A stretch of DNA of 60,878 nucleotides from a virus: IMG/VR virus record IMGVR_UViG_3300023184_009656, positions 1 to 60,878 of that record, one strand, 5' to 3'. A model generated the notes under the pieces. That model saw only the letters and a list, made by a program, of their open reading frames with translations, was not told the origin of the DNA and searched no databases. The translations under genes and the position numbers were made by a program. Shown in pieces: positions 27,823 to 36,826 of the stretch. The stretch's first letter is position 1. The number at the start of each line of letters is the position of its first letter.

Positions 27823-30006
27823 ATGTCTTTCTGGACTCAAAGCTTTAAACTAACTGGAGAGCCTGGTGACCAATTTGGAACTAGAGCATCTATAAATTCT
27901 TTAGGAAATATAGCTCTCGTAGGGGCACCTAGAGCAGATTTACCTTCTAAAGCTAATGCTGGCGCTGCATATTTCTATACTGGCAGTGGGAACAATTGGG
28001 TTCAAGTTGCAAAGATTACGGCAAGTGATAGCACTGCAAGCGACCAATTTGGCTGTAGCGTAGATATAAATTCGTCAGGAAATATTGCTGTAATCGGCGC
28101 TTTTCATGATGATATAAACGGACTATCTAATGTTGGATCAGCATATATCTTTACTGGTCGTGCAAGCAACTGGGTTCAAGTCGCAAAGATAATAGCAAAT
28201 GATGGCACTTCTGAAGATTTTTTCGGCCATGCCGTAGCTATAAATTCATCAGGAGATACTATTCTTGTTGGAGCATATAACGATAATGTAGGGGGAGTTT
28301 TAAATGTTGGTTCTACTTATATCTTTACAGGAAATGGGGCTAATTGGGCTCAAGCCGCAAAGATAACAGGAAATGATAGCGCTTCTGGAGACTTTTTTGG
28401 CCATAGCGTAGCTATAAACTCGTCAGGGAATATTGCGGTCATAAGTGCGTATGAAGATGATATAAACGGACTATCTAATGTTGGATCGGCTTATATCTTT
28501 ACTGGGAAAGGAAGCAACTGGGTTCAAACTGCAAAGATCACAGGAAATGATGGTGATGCAAACGATGGATTTGGCTCTAGCGTAGCTATAAATTCGTCAG
28601 GAAATATTATTCTTATCGGCGCATACCAGGAAGATACATTTTATACTGATCAAGGCGCAGCATATGTATTTACTGGTAATGGAAGTAATTGGACTCAAAC
28701 TGCTAAAATAATTGCAAATGATCTACAAGACGTTGATCTTTTTGGAGCTAGCGTAGATTTAAATGCAGCTGGAGATGTTGCTATAATAAGCGCATCTTTT
28801 GAAGATCCAAAACAAATATACTCTAATAATCTAACTAGTTCGGCTGGAGCGGCTTATATTTTTTCTGGTAGTCCAAGTAACTGGAATCAAATTGTTAAAC
28901 TTTTTGCTCCTTTAGATTTAGCAGTAAACGCTAATTATGGTAACAGCGTATCTATTAATTCTTTAGGACAGGTTGGGATACTAGGCGCATATAGCAGTAG
29001 TGCAGCTTATATTTGTACCAGTCTTAATTATAGCGTAGAACAACAATTTAGAGATCCTTGCAATTTTCCTGGGGAAGATTTAATAAATGAAAATTTTAAT
29101 TTTACTTTAGAAGGTGAATTAAATCCAGATTATACTACTAAACATAAAATTATTATTTATAAAAGCGGATCTAATACTGGCTATTTGCCAATTCATGAAA
29201 CAGAATATTCGGGTTACTCTTCTGATGTTATAACATTTAATTTACAATTAGATTCTGGTAATTATTTAAGTAAAGTAAAAAGCATTTATCAGGAAAATCA
29301 ACAATATACTAGTTTTTGTAATGACGGTATTCAAGTCTTAAATTTAATTGATATTTCTCGCAGTAATCAATCTGGATTTCAAGTTATAAAAACTTCTGCT
29401 GAATTATTTTTTGAAGAATTTCTAAAAGAGAATGTAAAAAATAAAATCTCAAATGTATTTTTTTCTAATAATAAATATGCAATTACTGGCTTTGATTTTA
29501 CTAATAGTACTGGAATTTTAAGAAATTCATTCACTGGTATACAAATTATTAATTCTACTATAGAAGGATCTGCGATTTTGGAAGCGGTATCTTATATAAA
29601 TAGAGTATCATGGAATGCAAATCCACTTAATACAATACAGATAGTAAATATTATCACTAATAGTGTACCATATATAGTTGCAAATAGAAGTGGTGATAAT
29701 AATCAAGATATAAGAAATATATATTTTAGCCCACCATTTGAAATTAAATATAGAGATTTAGAAAATGATACATATAATAACATATATTATCTTAATAAAA
29801 ATGTAAATTTTATTTATTTTGATAAAAATTTAAATGTAAATTTAGATCCAAAAAATCTCATATTAGATGAAAATCAAATTAGATTATTTTATAAAAATTT
29901 AGCTTTTAAATTAAATGGATCATTTTCACACAACGAAATATCACCAATGATAAGATCTATAAATAACGCTAGAGATATTCAAAAACAAAGGGGTAATTGT
30001 GTATGA
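27823..30006 (+). CDS. Virion protein with seven-repeat FG-GAP-like beta-propeller
   Basis: A 727-residue protein. Residues about 1-405 consist of seven consecutive repeats of 55-62 residues. The common pattern is x-Q-x-A-K-I-x-x-x-D, then F-G-x-S-V-x-I-N-S-x-G-N-I-A-V-I-G-A, then G-x-A-Y-I-F-T-G-x-x-x-N-W. This is the integrin-type FG-GAP unit, and seven copies fit a complete seven-bladed propeller. The remaining 320 residues are Asn/Tyr-rich and unassigned. FG-GAP propellers bind proteins or glycans, often with Ca2+. The gene has its own leader and overlaps the next gene, whose C-terminal part carries a second such propeller. Probable host-contact protein. Confidence 0.8.
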   Translation: MSFWTQSFKLTGEPGDQFGTRASINSLGNIALVGAPRADLPSKANAGAAYFYTGSGNNWVQVAKITASDSTASDQFGCSVDINSSGNIAVIGAFHDDINGLSNVGSAYIFTGRASNWVQVAKIIANDGTSEDFFGHAVAINSSGDTILVGAYNDNVGGVLNVGSTYIFTGNGANWAQAAKITGNDSASGDFFGHSVAINSSGNIAVISAYEDDINGLSNVGSAYIFTGKGSNWVQTAKITGNDGDANDGFGSSVAINSSGNIILIGAYQEDTFYTDQGAAYVFTGNGSNWTQTAKIIANDLQDVDLFGASVDLNAAGDVAIISASFEDPKQIYSNNLTSSAGAAYIFSGSPSNWNQIVKLFAPLDLAVNANYGNSVSINSLGQVGILGAYSSSAAYICTSLNYSVEQQFRDPCNFPGEDLINENFNFTLEGELNPDYTTKHKIIIYKSGSNTGYLPIHETEYSGYSSDVITFNLQLDSGNYLSKVKSIYQENQQYTSFCNDGIQVLNLIDISRSNQSGFQVIKTSAELFFEEFLKENVKNKISNVFFSNNKYAITGFDFTNSTGILRNSFTGIQIINSTIEGSAILEAVSYINRVSWNANPLNTIQIVNIITNSVPYIVANRSGDNNQDIRNIYFSPPFEIKYRDLENDTYNNIYYLNKNVNFIYFDKNLNVNLDPKNLILDENQIRLFYKNLAFKLNGSFSHNEISPMIRSINNARDIQKQRGNCV

Positions 30007-33000
30007 GTAAATATCTTACAAAAATAACTTCTCCAAGTGGTGGTTATGGTGATTTTTTTGGATCAGGTACAGCAGTAAATGGTGATGGAAATTTATTATA
30101 TGTAAACTCTAATAAAAATACAGGAATTCATGTTTATTGGAAGGATACCATTAATAATACATGGATTCCAAGTCATTATATCGACATGACTGGAAATGGT
30201 TATAAACCAATAAATATAACAGTAAATAATACTGGAAATATATTATATACCTCAAATGAAAAAAAATTCTCAATTTTTACTAGTAGAATAAATGAATTTA
30301 GTGGCGCTGGTGAAAAAGAATCTATAAATACAGAATTAATAAATCAATGCAAAATAAATAATACAAATGGAAATAGAGTAATCACTAGCACAAAAAAGGT
30401 TGGAACAAGTATAATACCAAAAAAAGTTATTCTATATGATTTAGGAACACGTAATAATAAATATGATTACGTGGAAATACGTAATAAAAAAGTTAAAGAA
30501 TTTATTGATCCAACTATGGCAAGTTTAAATTGTTATAAAAAAATCCAAATAGGATTAGACCATGGTATTTTATTAAAAAATAACGGAAGGATAACTGGCT
30601 GGGGATATGATCAAGGTAAAGCTAATGTATTTCCTACGGGATTTACTAATGAGGGCAGTGAAATTTATGTAACGGATATAGCTGCTTTTCCTTTAGGAAA
30701 TCTTGTAATATATAATAGTGGAATATATACTGGATTAATGACAGGTTTTGGAGACGGAGATAATCTTTTAAATAAATATCATAAAAAACATCCTCTTATT
30801 ACAGGTTATACAAAAGTAGCAGCTGGTGATTATAATTTTGTAGCTATAGCTGCTACTGGTACTGTTATTTGGTGGGGAGGAACAGGTATTGGGACCCCAA
30901 GTCGCCCTGCTGTTGTACCAATTCAAAAACCAATATTACCTGTAACTGGAGCAATTGATGTTAGTGCTAGTAATATATATGATAATGGCCAAACTTATGC
31001 TTGGCCAGTTTGTTTAGTTCTTTTGAATAATGGGACTGTTACTGGTTGGGGAGAGAATCAGTATAATCAACTTACTCCTCCTCCACCTCGTCTCAATTTA
31101 CTTACAATGGAGCAACTTAAAATAAAAGCGATTTCTGCTGGAAGATTTCATTCTTTATATTTATATGAAGATAATGTAGTAACTGGAATTGGAATTGATG
31201 ATGAAAATTATGTAAAACAAGAAAATTATAGTTATAATTGGCAAGTATTTAAAAGCACAACTAGAATTAGGGCTGGAGATGGATTTTCTCTAATTGATAA
31301 TAATGAATTTTCTTCTACTTTTGGAGGACTTACTGGTTATGGATATGGTAATGGAGAACAAAGTATTAAAGAGTTCATAGAAAATAGTACTATTAGTTAT
31401 GGATCCCCAGTAGGTGCCGATGGAACCCTTTTACCTGAGTATACATCTCATAGAAACGTAGTAGATTATGATGTATATGGAGATTATTTTTCGGATCAAT
31501 TATATTGGGCAGCTGCAATCTTAGAAAATGGAAAAATAAATGCTTGGGGTTTTAATACGGATGCTAAATATTTAGACAATGATTTAGTTTTGAAAGAAGA
31601 GTTATTAAATATTCCATCTTCAATACAAAATTGTACTGGTTCTGGTAATATAAATTCTAAATTTGGAGATTCTATAGCAATAAATTCTGGAGATTTAATT
31701 TTCATTGCTGATTCTAGCTATAACAATACTGGCGTTATATACGTATATTCTGAAAAATTAAATTGGGAAAAAACTGGTACGATTACTGGTAGTAAAAATC
31801 AAGCTAATCAATCTTTTGGTTACAGTTTTAATATAACAGATGATGGAAATACTGTTGTCGTGGGTTGCCCAGATACATTCAATAAATCTGGATCTTTTTA
31901 TGTTTTTGAAAAACAAGGAAATTCTTGGCAAGAAAAATTTAATGTTACTGGATTTAGTGGGCGACATTATTCGGGTTTGGGTGATAGAATTGCTATTAAT
32001 AATTCAAAAAATTTAATTTTAGTTTCATCTTTAAGTGGATCTGGATCAATACATTTATATACTGGAAATATTCAAGGTTGGAGTGGTATAAGTATGGTCA
32101 CTAATCCATCAAACCCAAATTCAGGATCATGGAACTTGAATGCTTTTGATCAATGGACAGTGAGTAAAAATTTTAATACTTTAATTATACCAGATCCATA
32201 TTTTAATTCAAGTCCATTAACATCATCAACTGGCTGGGGCCAGATTGCAAAACTTAGCGCAACTGATGGCGTAGTGATGGATAATTTTGGAAATAGCGTA
32301 TGTTTTAATAGTTTAGGAAATGTTGCTATTATTGGCGCAGAGCAAGCGAATATAAATGAAAAAATCGATGCGGGTGCTGCTTATATATTCACTGGAAGTG
32401 GAACTAACTGGGTTCAAACTGCAAAGCTCACAGGAAATAGTGTTATTGGTAGCGGTAATTTTGGAAATAGTGTAGCTCTTAATAGTTTAGGAAATATTGC
32501 AATAATAGGACAAAAAAATTGTACGGGAAATTTTATAGGAGGTGAAATAAATTATGCCCCAACCATTGGAGCTGCTTATATATTCACTGGAAGCGGAAGT
32601 AATTGGGTTCAAACAGCAAAGATTACTGGAAAAAATATTGTTGATAGCGGTCTTTTTGGATACAGTGTAGCTCTTAATAGTTTAGGAAATATTGCATTAA
32701 TAGGAGCGCCTTATAGAGATATAAACGAAAAAACTACTGCTGGAGAAGCTTATATTTTTACTGGAAGCGGAAGTAATTGGTTTCAAACTGCCTCGATTAC
32801 TGGTAATGATATAAATATTAATGATCGCTTTGGACATACCGTAGCTCTTAATGCCTCTGGAAATGTAGCTATCATAGGATCATATGGTGTAGATATCAAT
32901 GGAATAAGTAACGTTGGAGCAGCTTATATTTTTACTGGAAGTGGAACTAACTGGGTTCAGACTGCTAAGATTACTGGTAGCGAATCAACAACTAATGGTT

Positions 33001-33992
33001 ATTTTTCATCTAGCTTAGATCTTAATGATTCTGGAAATGTAGCTATAGTAGGAGCAGATGGTTTAGAAATAAATGGAATAAGTAACGTTGGAGCAGCTTA
33101 TATTTTTACTGGAAGTGGAACTAACTGGGTTCAGACTGCTAAGATTACTGGAACAAATGGACTTAATAGTATTTTCGGAGCTAGCGTAGCTCTTAATGGC
33201 TCTGGAAATGTAGCTATAGTAGGAGCAGATGGTGAAAACGTCGCCTACATCTTTACTGGTAATCAAAATAGAAATAATTGGGGTAAAGTAACAACAATTA
33301 CTAGCAATGATTTATTGCGTAGTGATTCTTTTGGTAGTCCAATATCTATTAATCGTTTAGGAGATATTGCAATTGTAGGAGTAATGAATGATGAAGATAA
33401 TTTACTTGGTTCTCTTAACGACTTAGGCGCAGCTTATATTTTTAATCCTAATGTAGTTACTTCTACATCTATTGAAAGTAGTGGTATTCTTTATGTTGTT
33501 GAAGGCGACTATTTTGGCGATTATCTTCCTCTCCCTTCTAGTAGCTCCAGTAGTTCATCTAGCAGTTCTTCGTCTAGCAGTTCTTCGTCTAGCAGTTCTT
33601 CGTCTAGCAGTTCTTCGTCTAGCAGTTCTTCGTCTAGCAGTTCTTCATCCATTAACCCTAACTATGAAAATTGTAAAAATTGTTGTGGAGTAACTCCTTC
33701 TTTAAATATTACTAATTTAAGACAAAATAATTTAAATAAATTTAACGCAACTTTATCTATAGGAATAGAAAACAAAAATTGCTCTGATATAGTAGATTCT
33801 TACAAAGTTTATTGTAATAATAATATAATTTATGAGAATCTATATTCAATGACTGGATCTGGTTCTTATAGTAAAGTATTAACTGTTTTTAATATATCTC
33901 CTATTAATAATTGGGCAGATTTAAAATTAAAAGTAAATAATATATCAAATATATATGAAATTAAAACTGGATTTTATGCTTTTAATTATTAA
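30003..33992 (+). CDS. Virion protein with RCC1-like repeats, FG-GAP propeller and polyserine linker
   Basis: The ATG at 30003 is preferred: it overlaps the upstream stop as ATGA and follows AAAGGGG, whereas an in-frame TTG two codons earlier has no support. The product is 1329 residues. RCC1-type motifs (LLKNNGRITGWG, LLNNGTVTGWGENQ, ILENGKINAWG) occur between about residues 190 and 520. Three weak FG-GAP-like units follow, then seven clear FG-GAP repeats from about residue 743 to 1150. Two adjacent blades share an exact 80-base DNA duplication. A 36-residue polyserine linker, built on a 15-base satellite, joins this to a small Cys-containing beta domain (NYENCKNCCGV onward). It is likely a multi-domain adhesin of the tail tip. 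Confidence 0.8.
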   Translation: MSKYLTKITSPSGGYGDFFGSGTAVNGDGNLLYVNSNKNTGIHVYWKDTINNTWIPSHYIDMTGNGYKPINITVNNTGNILYTSNEKKFSIFTSRINEFSGAGEKESINTELINQCKINNTNGNRVITSTKKVGTSIIPKKVILYDLGTRNNKYDYVEIRNKKVKEFIDPTMASLNCYKKIQIGLDHGILLKNNGRITGWGYDQGKANVFPTGFTNEGSEIYVTDIAAFPLGNLVIYNSGIYTGLMTGFGDGDNLLNKYHKKHPLITGYTKVAAGDYNFVAIAATGTVIWWGGTGIGTPSRPAVVPIQKPILPVTGAIDVSASNIYDNGQTYAWPVCLVLLNNGTVTGWGENQYNQLTPPPPRLNLLTMEQLKIKAISAGRFHSLYLYEDNVVTGIGIDDENYVKQENYSYNWQVFKSTTRIRAGDGFSLIDNNEFSSTFGGLTGYGYGNGEQSIKEFIENSTISYGSPVGADGTLLPEYTSHRNVVDYDVYGDYFSDQLYWAAAILENGKINAWGFNTDAKYLDNDLVLKEELLNIPSSIQNCTGSGNINSKFGDSIAINSGDLIFIADSSYNNTGVIYVYSEKLNWEKTGTITGSKNQANQSFGYSFNITDDGNTVVVGCPDTFNKSGSFYVFEKQGNSWQEKFNVTGFSGRHYSGLGDRIAINNSKNLILVSSLSGSGSIHLYTGNIQGWSGISMVTNPSNPNSGSWNLNAFDQWTVSKNFNTLIIPDPYFNSSPLTSSTGWGQIAKLSATDGVVMDNFGNSVCFNSLGNVAIIGAEQANINEKIDAGAAYIFTGSGTNWVQTAKLTGNSVIGSGNFGNSVALNSLGNIAIIGQKNCTGNFIGGEINYAPTIGAAYIFTGSGSNWVQTAKITGKNIVDSGLFGYSVALNSLGNIALIGAPYRDINEKTTAGEAYIFTGSGSNWFQTASITGNDININDRFGHTVALNASGNVAIIGSYGVDINGISNVGAAYIFTGSGTNWVQTAKITGSESTTNGYFSSSLDLNDSGNVAIVGADGLEINGISNVGAAYIFTGSGTNWVQTAKITGTNGLNSIFGASVALNGSGNVAIVGADGENVAYIFTGNQNRNNWGKVTTITSNDLLRSDSFGSPISINRLGDIAIVGVMNDEDNLLGSLNDLGAAYIFNPNVVTSTSIESSGILYVVEGDYFGDYLPLPSSSSSSSSSSSSSSSSSSSSSSSSSSSSSSSSSSSSSSINPNYENCKNCCGVTPSLNITNLRQNNLNKFNATLSIGIENKNCSDIVDSYKVYCNNNIIYENLYSMTGSGSYSKVLTVFNISPINNWADLKLKVNNISNIYEIKTGFYAFNY
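32898..33151 (+). repeat. Exact 80-base direct duplication of a propeller blade segment
   Basis: Bases 32898-32977 and 33072-33151 are identical over 80 bases and are 174 bases apart, exactly one 58-residue repeat. This indicates recent duplication or gene conversion between blades. Confidence 0.9.
33558..33647 (+). repeat. 15-base satellite encoding polyserine
   Basis: Six tandem copies of TCTAGCAGTTCTTCG run from 33558 to 33647; the last copy differs only in its final base. Each unit encodes five serines using both TCN and AGY codons. Flanking serines extend the homopolymer on both sides. Confidence 0.95.
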
Positions 33993-34002
33993 AAATAAAA
34001 TA

Positions 34003-34020
34003 GATATATTATAATATATC
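34003..34020 (+). promoter_or_regulatory. Perfect 18-base palindrome, possible operator or promoter region
   Basis: The sequence from 34003 to 34020 is its own reverse complement (GATATATTATAATATATC). It contains a TATAAT box on both strands. It sits 15 bases before the 34035 ATG in a gap that lacks the AGTGTAA element. Pure A/T composition makes a chance palindrome more likely. Confidence 0.35.
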
Positions 34021-34034
34021 ATATATAATTAAAT

Positions 34035-34451
34035 ATGGAAACAAAAATATCCGAAAATATAGCTATAGTTGTTTTGCATTTGATAAAAGATGATATTATC
34101 TTTTTAAAAGAATTTAAGAAATTTGTTCCAGTTCTTGAAAAAGAAATCCAAGATTTTTCTGAAGGTCGAGATCAAGCAAAAGACCAAATTTTGTCATATA
34201 TAAAAATTAATGAACAAGCAACGGTAAATTTTGTCGAATATTTTTTAAAAAATAACCCTCAAGTTCAAATTAATATTGACGAAATAATACAAAAATATCA
34301 AACAAAAGACCTAAGAGGGAAGGTATTTAAAATATCTAAGACTCCAGAAGCATTTGAAAATTTTTACATGTACATTAGATCAAATAATTCCAGCTTTAGA
34401 CAATTCTCTGTTACTTCAGAAGAAGACTCTTGGGTTATATTTTTCCTCTAA
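34035..34451 (+). CDS. Small helical hypothetical protein within tail genes
   Basis: A 138-residue acidic, helix-rich protein, unlike its Asn/Gly-rich neighbours. Helical segments include KDDIIFLKEFKKFVPVLEKE and a later NFVEYFLKNNPQVQINIDEI; the C-terminus is a beta-like stretch ending EEDSWVIFFL. Composition suggests a soluble cytoplasmic factor, for example an assembly chaperone for a nearby tail protein, rather than a virion subunit. No family recognised. The gene lies between two leader regions and may be its own transcription unit. Confidence 0.7.
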   Translation: METKISENIAIVVLHLIKDDIIFLKEFKKFVPVLEKEIQDFSEGRDQAKDQILSYIKINEQATVNFVEYFLKNNPQVQINIDEIIQKYQTKDLRGKVFKISKTPEAFENFYMYIRSNNSSFRQFSVTSEEDSWVIFFL

Positions 34452-34465
34452 GCTACTCATATTCT

Positions 34466-34473
34466 AGTGTAAA
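34466..34473 (+). promoter_or_regulatory. AGTGTAAA element before the 34522 gene
   Basis: AGTGTAAA lies in the 70-base gap, 48 bases before the ATG. A hairpin separates it from the Shine-Dalgarno, so this would be the longest leader of the set. Confidence 0.45.
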
Positions 34474-34477
34474 TTAC

Positions 34478-34505
34478 TTAGGAATCTGCAAAGATTCCAC
34501 CCTAA
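34478..34505 (+). promoter_or_regulatory. Leader hairpin upstream of the 34522 gene
   Basis: GGAATC (34481-34486) pairs with GATTCC (34493-34498) around the loop TGCAAA. The stem can extend by three pairs (34478-34480 with 34503-34505) across a 4-base bulge. The Shine-Dalgarno lies just downstream. No T run follows, so a terminator is unlikely; it may modulate translation or mRNA stability. Confidence 0.5.
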
Positions 34506-34521
34506 AGGATAAAGGTAAAAT

Positions 34522-35742
34522 ATGAGGAACGATTATTTTGAATTTAATGATATATCTGGTCATGGATTGCCGTCTTTTATAACTGGCTTGAATTATGTAT
34601 TACCAACTGGGATTAATGATAAAATTTTTATTGATTTAAATATTATTATAACTGGATATTACAAAACTCAAGACTCTACTAGAAATCCAATAATTTTGAA
34701 TGTTTCAAATTTACCAAATAATATTTTTTTTAATACAGGAACTAAATACTTACAAGGTTATTTACAAGATGAAGGAATTTATAACATAAAGACTCATATA
34801 TTAGAATCTGGAATTGCTCATGAAAAAACTTTAAGATTAACTTGTTATAATCCAAACAATAAATACATATATAAAGTTAATTATCCTATTAATATTGGAT
34901 TTATCAAATATAACCCTTTAGAAAGATTAGGAATATCTACATTATCTGATGGAGATGCTAGAAGATATTTTAATCGTACTAATATATCTAATACTTCAAT
35001 TCAAAATAAAATAAGTAATTTTGTAAGTGGATTAAAAAATCTAAATGTTTGGAACAAGTTTCAAAACATTTGGATATTAAAAAGTGGTTATAATTCTAAT
35101 GATAGTAGTTTTTATGATTTAAAAAATATAAATTTTAGTGGTTCTATAATAGGCGGAATGACAAAAAGCATAAGTGGATATAAAATTACAACAAATGGAA
35201 TTGGAACTCCACCTAGTCGTTTGTCTTTTTTAAATTATCCTATAAAATTTACTGGCAATTGGACAACTATGTTTTTATTGGAAAATTATACTGGATCATT
35301 ACCTACTACTTCTCAAGCTTTTTTAAGTAACGACAGTTATCAAGCAAGTGGATTTAGAATGGGATATCCAGCGAATAAGGAATTTAATTTTTGGAATACT
35401 GAAAGTCTTCCTCCTGGTAGCGGAGGTTTTGGAATAGCTGAAACTAATTCTCATTTAACCAAATATTCATTTATCACAGCTAGTCTTTCGACTGGAACTC
35501 TAGGATATGTATATTCTGGAACAGCTAAACTTTTAGTTGATAATAAAAATAAAATTCAATCTAGTGCACCTTATAAAATATCTAACAGAGCCATCCAAGA
35601 TTTATCTTCTCCTGCTGGTGGAAATTATGGATTTGAAAATAATATAGCATTTTTTGGATTATCAAATCAAGATTTATCTGATTATCATTCTGGAATAAGA
35701 GATCTAGCAAGAAATACTATATATGATAATTTAAACTTTTAA
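34522..35742 (+). CDS. Putative virion protein with LamG-like C-terminal domain
   Basis: A 406-residue protein. The N-terminal 135 residues contain Ig-like strand patterns (SNLPNNIFFNTGTKYLQGY). From about residue 185 the pattern W-x-I-L-K-S-G-Y then LNYPIKFTGNWTTMFLLENY and the final NNIAFFGLSNQDLSDYHSG resembles a LamG/concanavalin-like lectin fold, in which a Phe/Gly-rich last strand is usual. Such domains bind carbohydrates on cell surfaces. The start is supported by an AAAGGATAAAGG Shine-Dalgarno. Assignment of the domain is moderate; the virion role is inferred from position. Confidence 0.6.
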   Translation: MRNDYFEFNDISGHGLPSFITGLNYVLPTGINDKIFIDLNIIITGYYKTQDSTRNPIILNVSNLPNNIFFNTGTKYLQGYLQDEGIYNIKTHILESGIAHEKTLRLTCYNPNNKYIYKVNYPINIGFIKYNPLERLGISTLSDGDARRYFNRTNISNTSIQNKISNFVSGLKNLNVWNKFQNIWILKSGYNSNDSSFYDLKNINFSGSIIGGMTKSISGYKITTNGIGTPPSRLSFLNYPIKFTGNWTTMFLLENYTGSLPTTSQAFLSNDSYQASGFRMGYPANKEFNFWNTESLPPGSGGFGIAETNSHLTKYSFITASLSTGTLGYVYSGTAKLLVDNKNKIQSSAPYKISNRAIQDLSSPAGGNYGFENNIAFFGLSNQDLSDYHSGIRDLARNTIYDNLNF

Positions 35743-35753
35743 ATTAATGATAT

Positions 35754-35761
35754 AGTGTAAT
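35754..35761 (+). promoter_or_regulatory. AGTGTAAT element before the 35783 gene
   Basis: An exact AGTGTAAT starts 29 bases before the ATG in a 40-base gap; AGGAACAAGGA follows as Shine-Dalgarno region. Confidence 0.5.
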
Positions 35762-35782
35762 TTATTTATAGGAACAAGGAAA

Positions 35783-36826
35783 ATGGTAGATAAAAGCTAT
35801 AATGTAAGTATTGGACCAAAAACTATATATAATATATATAGTGATTTTGGTCAATTTGAATGTTATTATATTAATGGTATAGAAGCTTCTGGTCTTTATT
35901 TTGAAAAAGGAAAAGACTATCAATTTATTCAAACTGACATTTCAAATATCGGAAATCCTTTAAATATTTATCTTGATGAATATGGCAATAAGAAATTAGA
36001 AAAATATATAACAATAAGTGGTTCCGCTGGTCTTAATAGATACCTTACAGTTTCTATACCAAAAACTTTCAAACAAACAAATACTCTTTATTATGGAAAT
36101 GAAAGTGGACAATTTTTTGGTGCGCCCATTAAATTAACTTCAACAGAATATTATTTAAAACATAATATCCAATTATATTGTTTTAATGCATATCATGATA
36201 ATACTAAATACATTATACCCGATAATATCTTAACTCAAAATGCAAAATTTTATAATGAATTTACTTTAATTTCTGGTATTTTACCTTTTATAAATAAAAA
36301 TAATTATCTTTTTAAATCAAATTATCTTTCTAATATTCGAACAGATGTTATAAAAATTAATGCTTATATACCTAATAAAGGAATAATGCCAGATGATTCT
36401 TTAAATTTGAATTTTTTTGGGAATAATTTATATTATAAAAACATTAAAACTGATGCAACTAACCAATGGTCTAATTTGTATGATTTATATAATTTAATAA
36501 TAGATTTATCTTTTGCGGATTCTGGTTCATTAGAATCTGGGACTCAATCTAGTGCAAAGTATTATCAATATGGTTATCGACTATCTGGTTGCGAAGGATG
36601 TATTGATAAAATTACTCTAACTACTGGATTTAATAATTTTTATTCTGGACAAATAACTCTTTTTTATAATCCTAGAAAAATTTATGAAAATTATAGAAGC
36701 TATCCATTGATGAATGTAAACGGAGAAAGTATTAATAATACAAATTTCGTTAGTCCAAATACAATTATTGCTGAAGAAAATTTTAAATATACTAAATATA
36801 CTGGAGCCGAAGCATATTATGCCTAA
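35783..36826 (+). CDS. Hypothetical virion protein
   Basis: A 347-residue Tyr/Asn/Ile-rich protein of beta character with a Cys pair near residue 270 (SGCEGCIDK). The N-terminus reads DKSYNVSIGPKTIYNIYSDF. No family is recognised. It overlaps the next gene by 8 bases (ATGCCTAA), the same overlap form as at 22600. Together with its neighbours it likely contributes to the tail-tip complex. Confidence 0.6.
   Translation: MVDKSYNVSIGPKTIYNIYSDFGQFECYYINGIEASGLYFEKGKDYQFIQTDISNIGNPLNIYLDEYGNKKLEKYITISGSAGLNRYLTVSIPKTFKQTNTLYYGNESGQFFGAPIKLTSTEYYLKHNIQLYCFNAYHDNTKYIIPDNILTQNAKFYNEFTLISGILPFINKNNYLFKSNYLSNIRTDVIKINAYIPNKGIMPDDSLNLNFFGNNLYYKNIKTDATNQWSNLYDLYNLIIDLSFADSGSLESGTQSSAKYYQYGYRLSGCEGCIDKITLTTGFNNFYSGQITLFYNPRKIYENYRSYPLMNVNGESINNTNFVSPNTIIAEENFKYTKYTGAEAYYA

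Noticed and set aside
33540-33650. CRISPR-like array
   Set aside because: The repeats are directly adjacent 15-base units without spacers and encode serine within a gene.
33472-33693. Open frame encoding Leu/Ala/Val repeats over the polyserine tract
   Set aside because: It is the +1 reading of the 15-base satellite, which is open in all frames by virtue of its sequence; no start signal and it lies inside a long real gene.
36768-36818. Upstream TTG start for the 36819 protein
   Set aside because: It lies inside the previous gene with no Shine-Dalgarno; the ATG at 36819 gives the standard 8-base overlap and a shared N-terminal motif.
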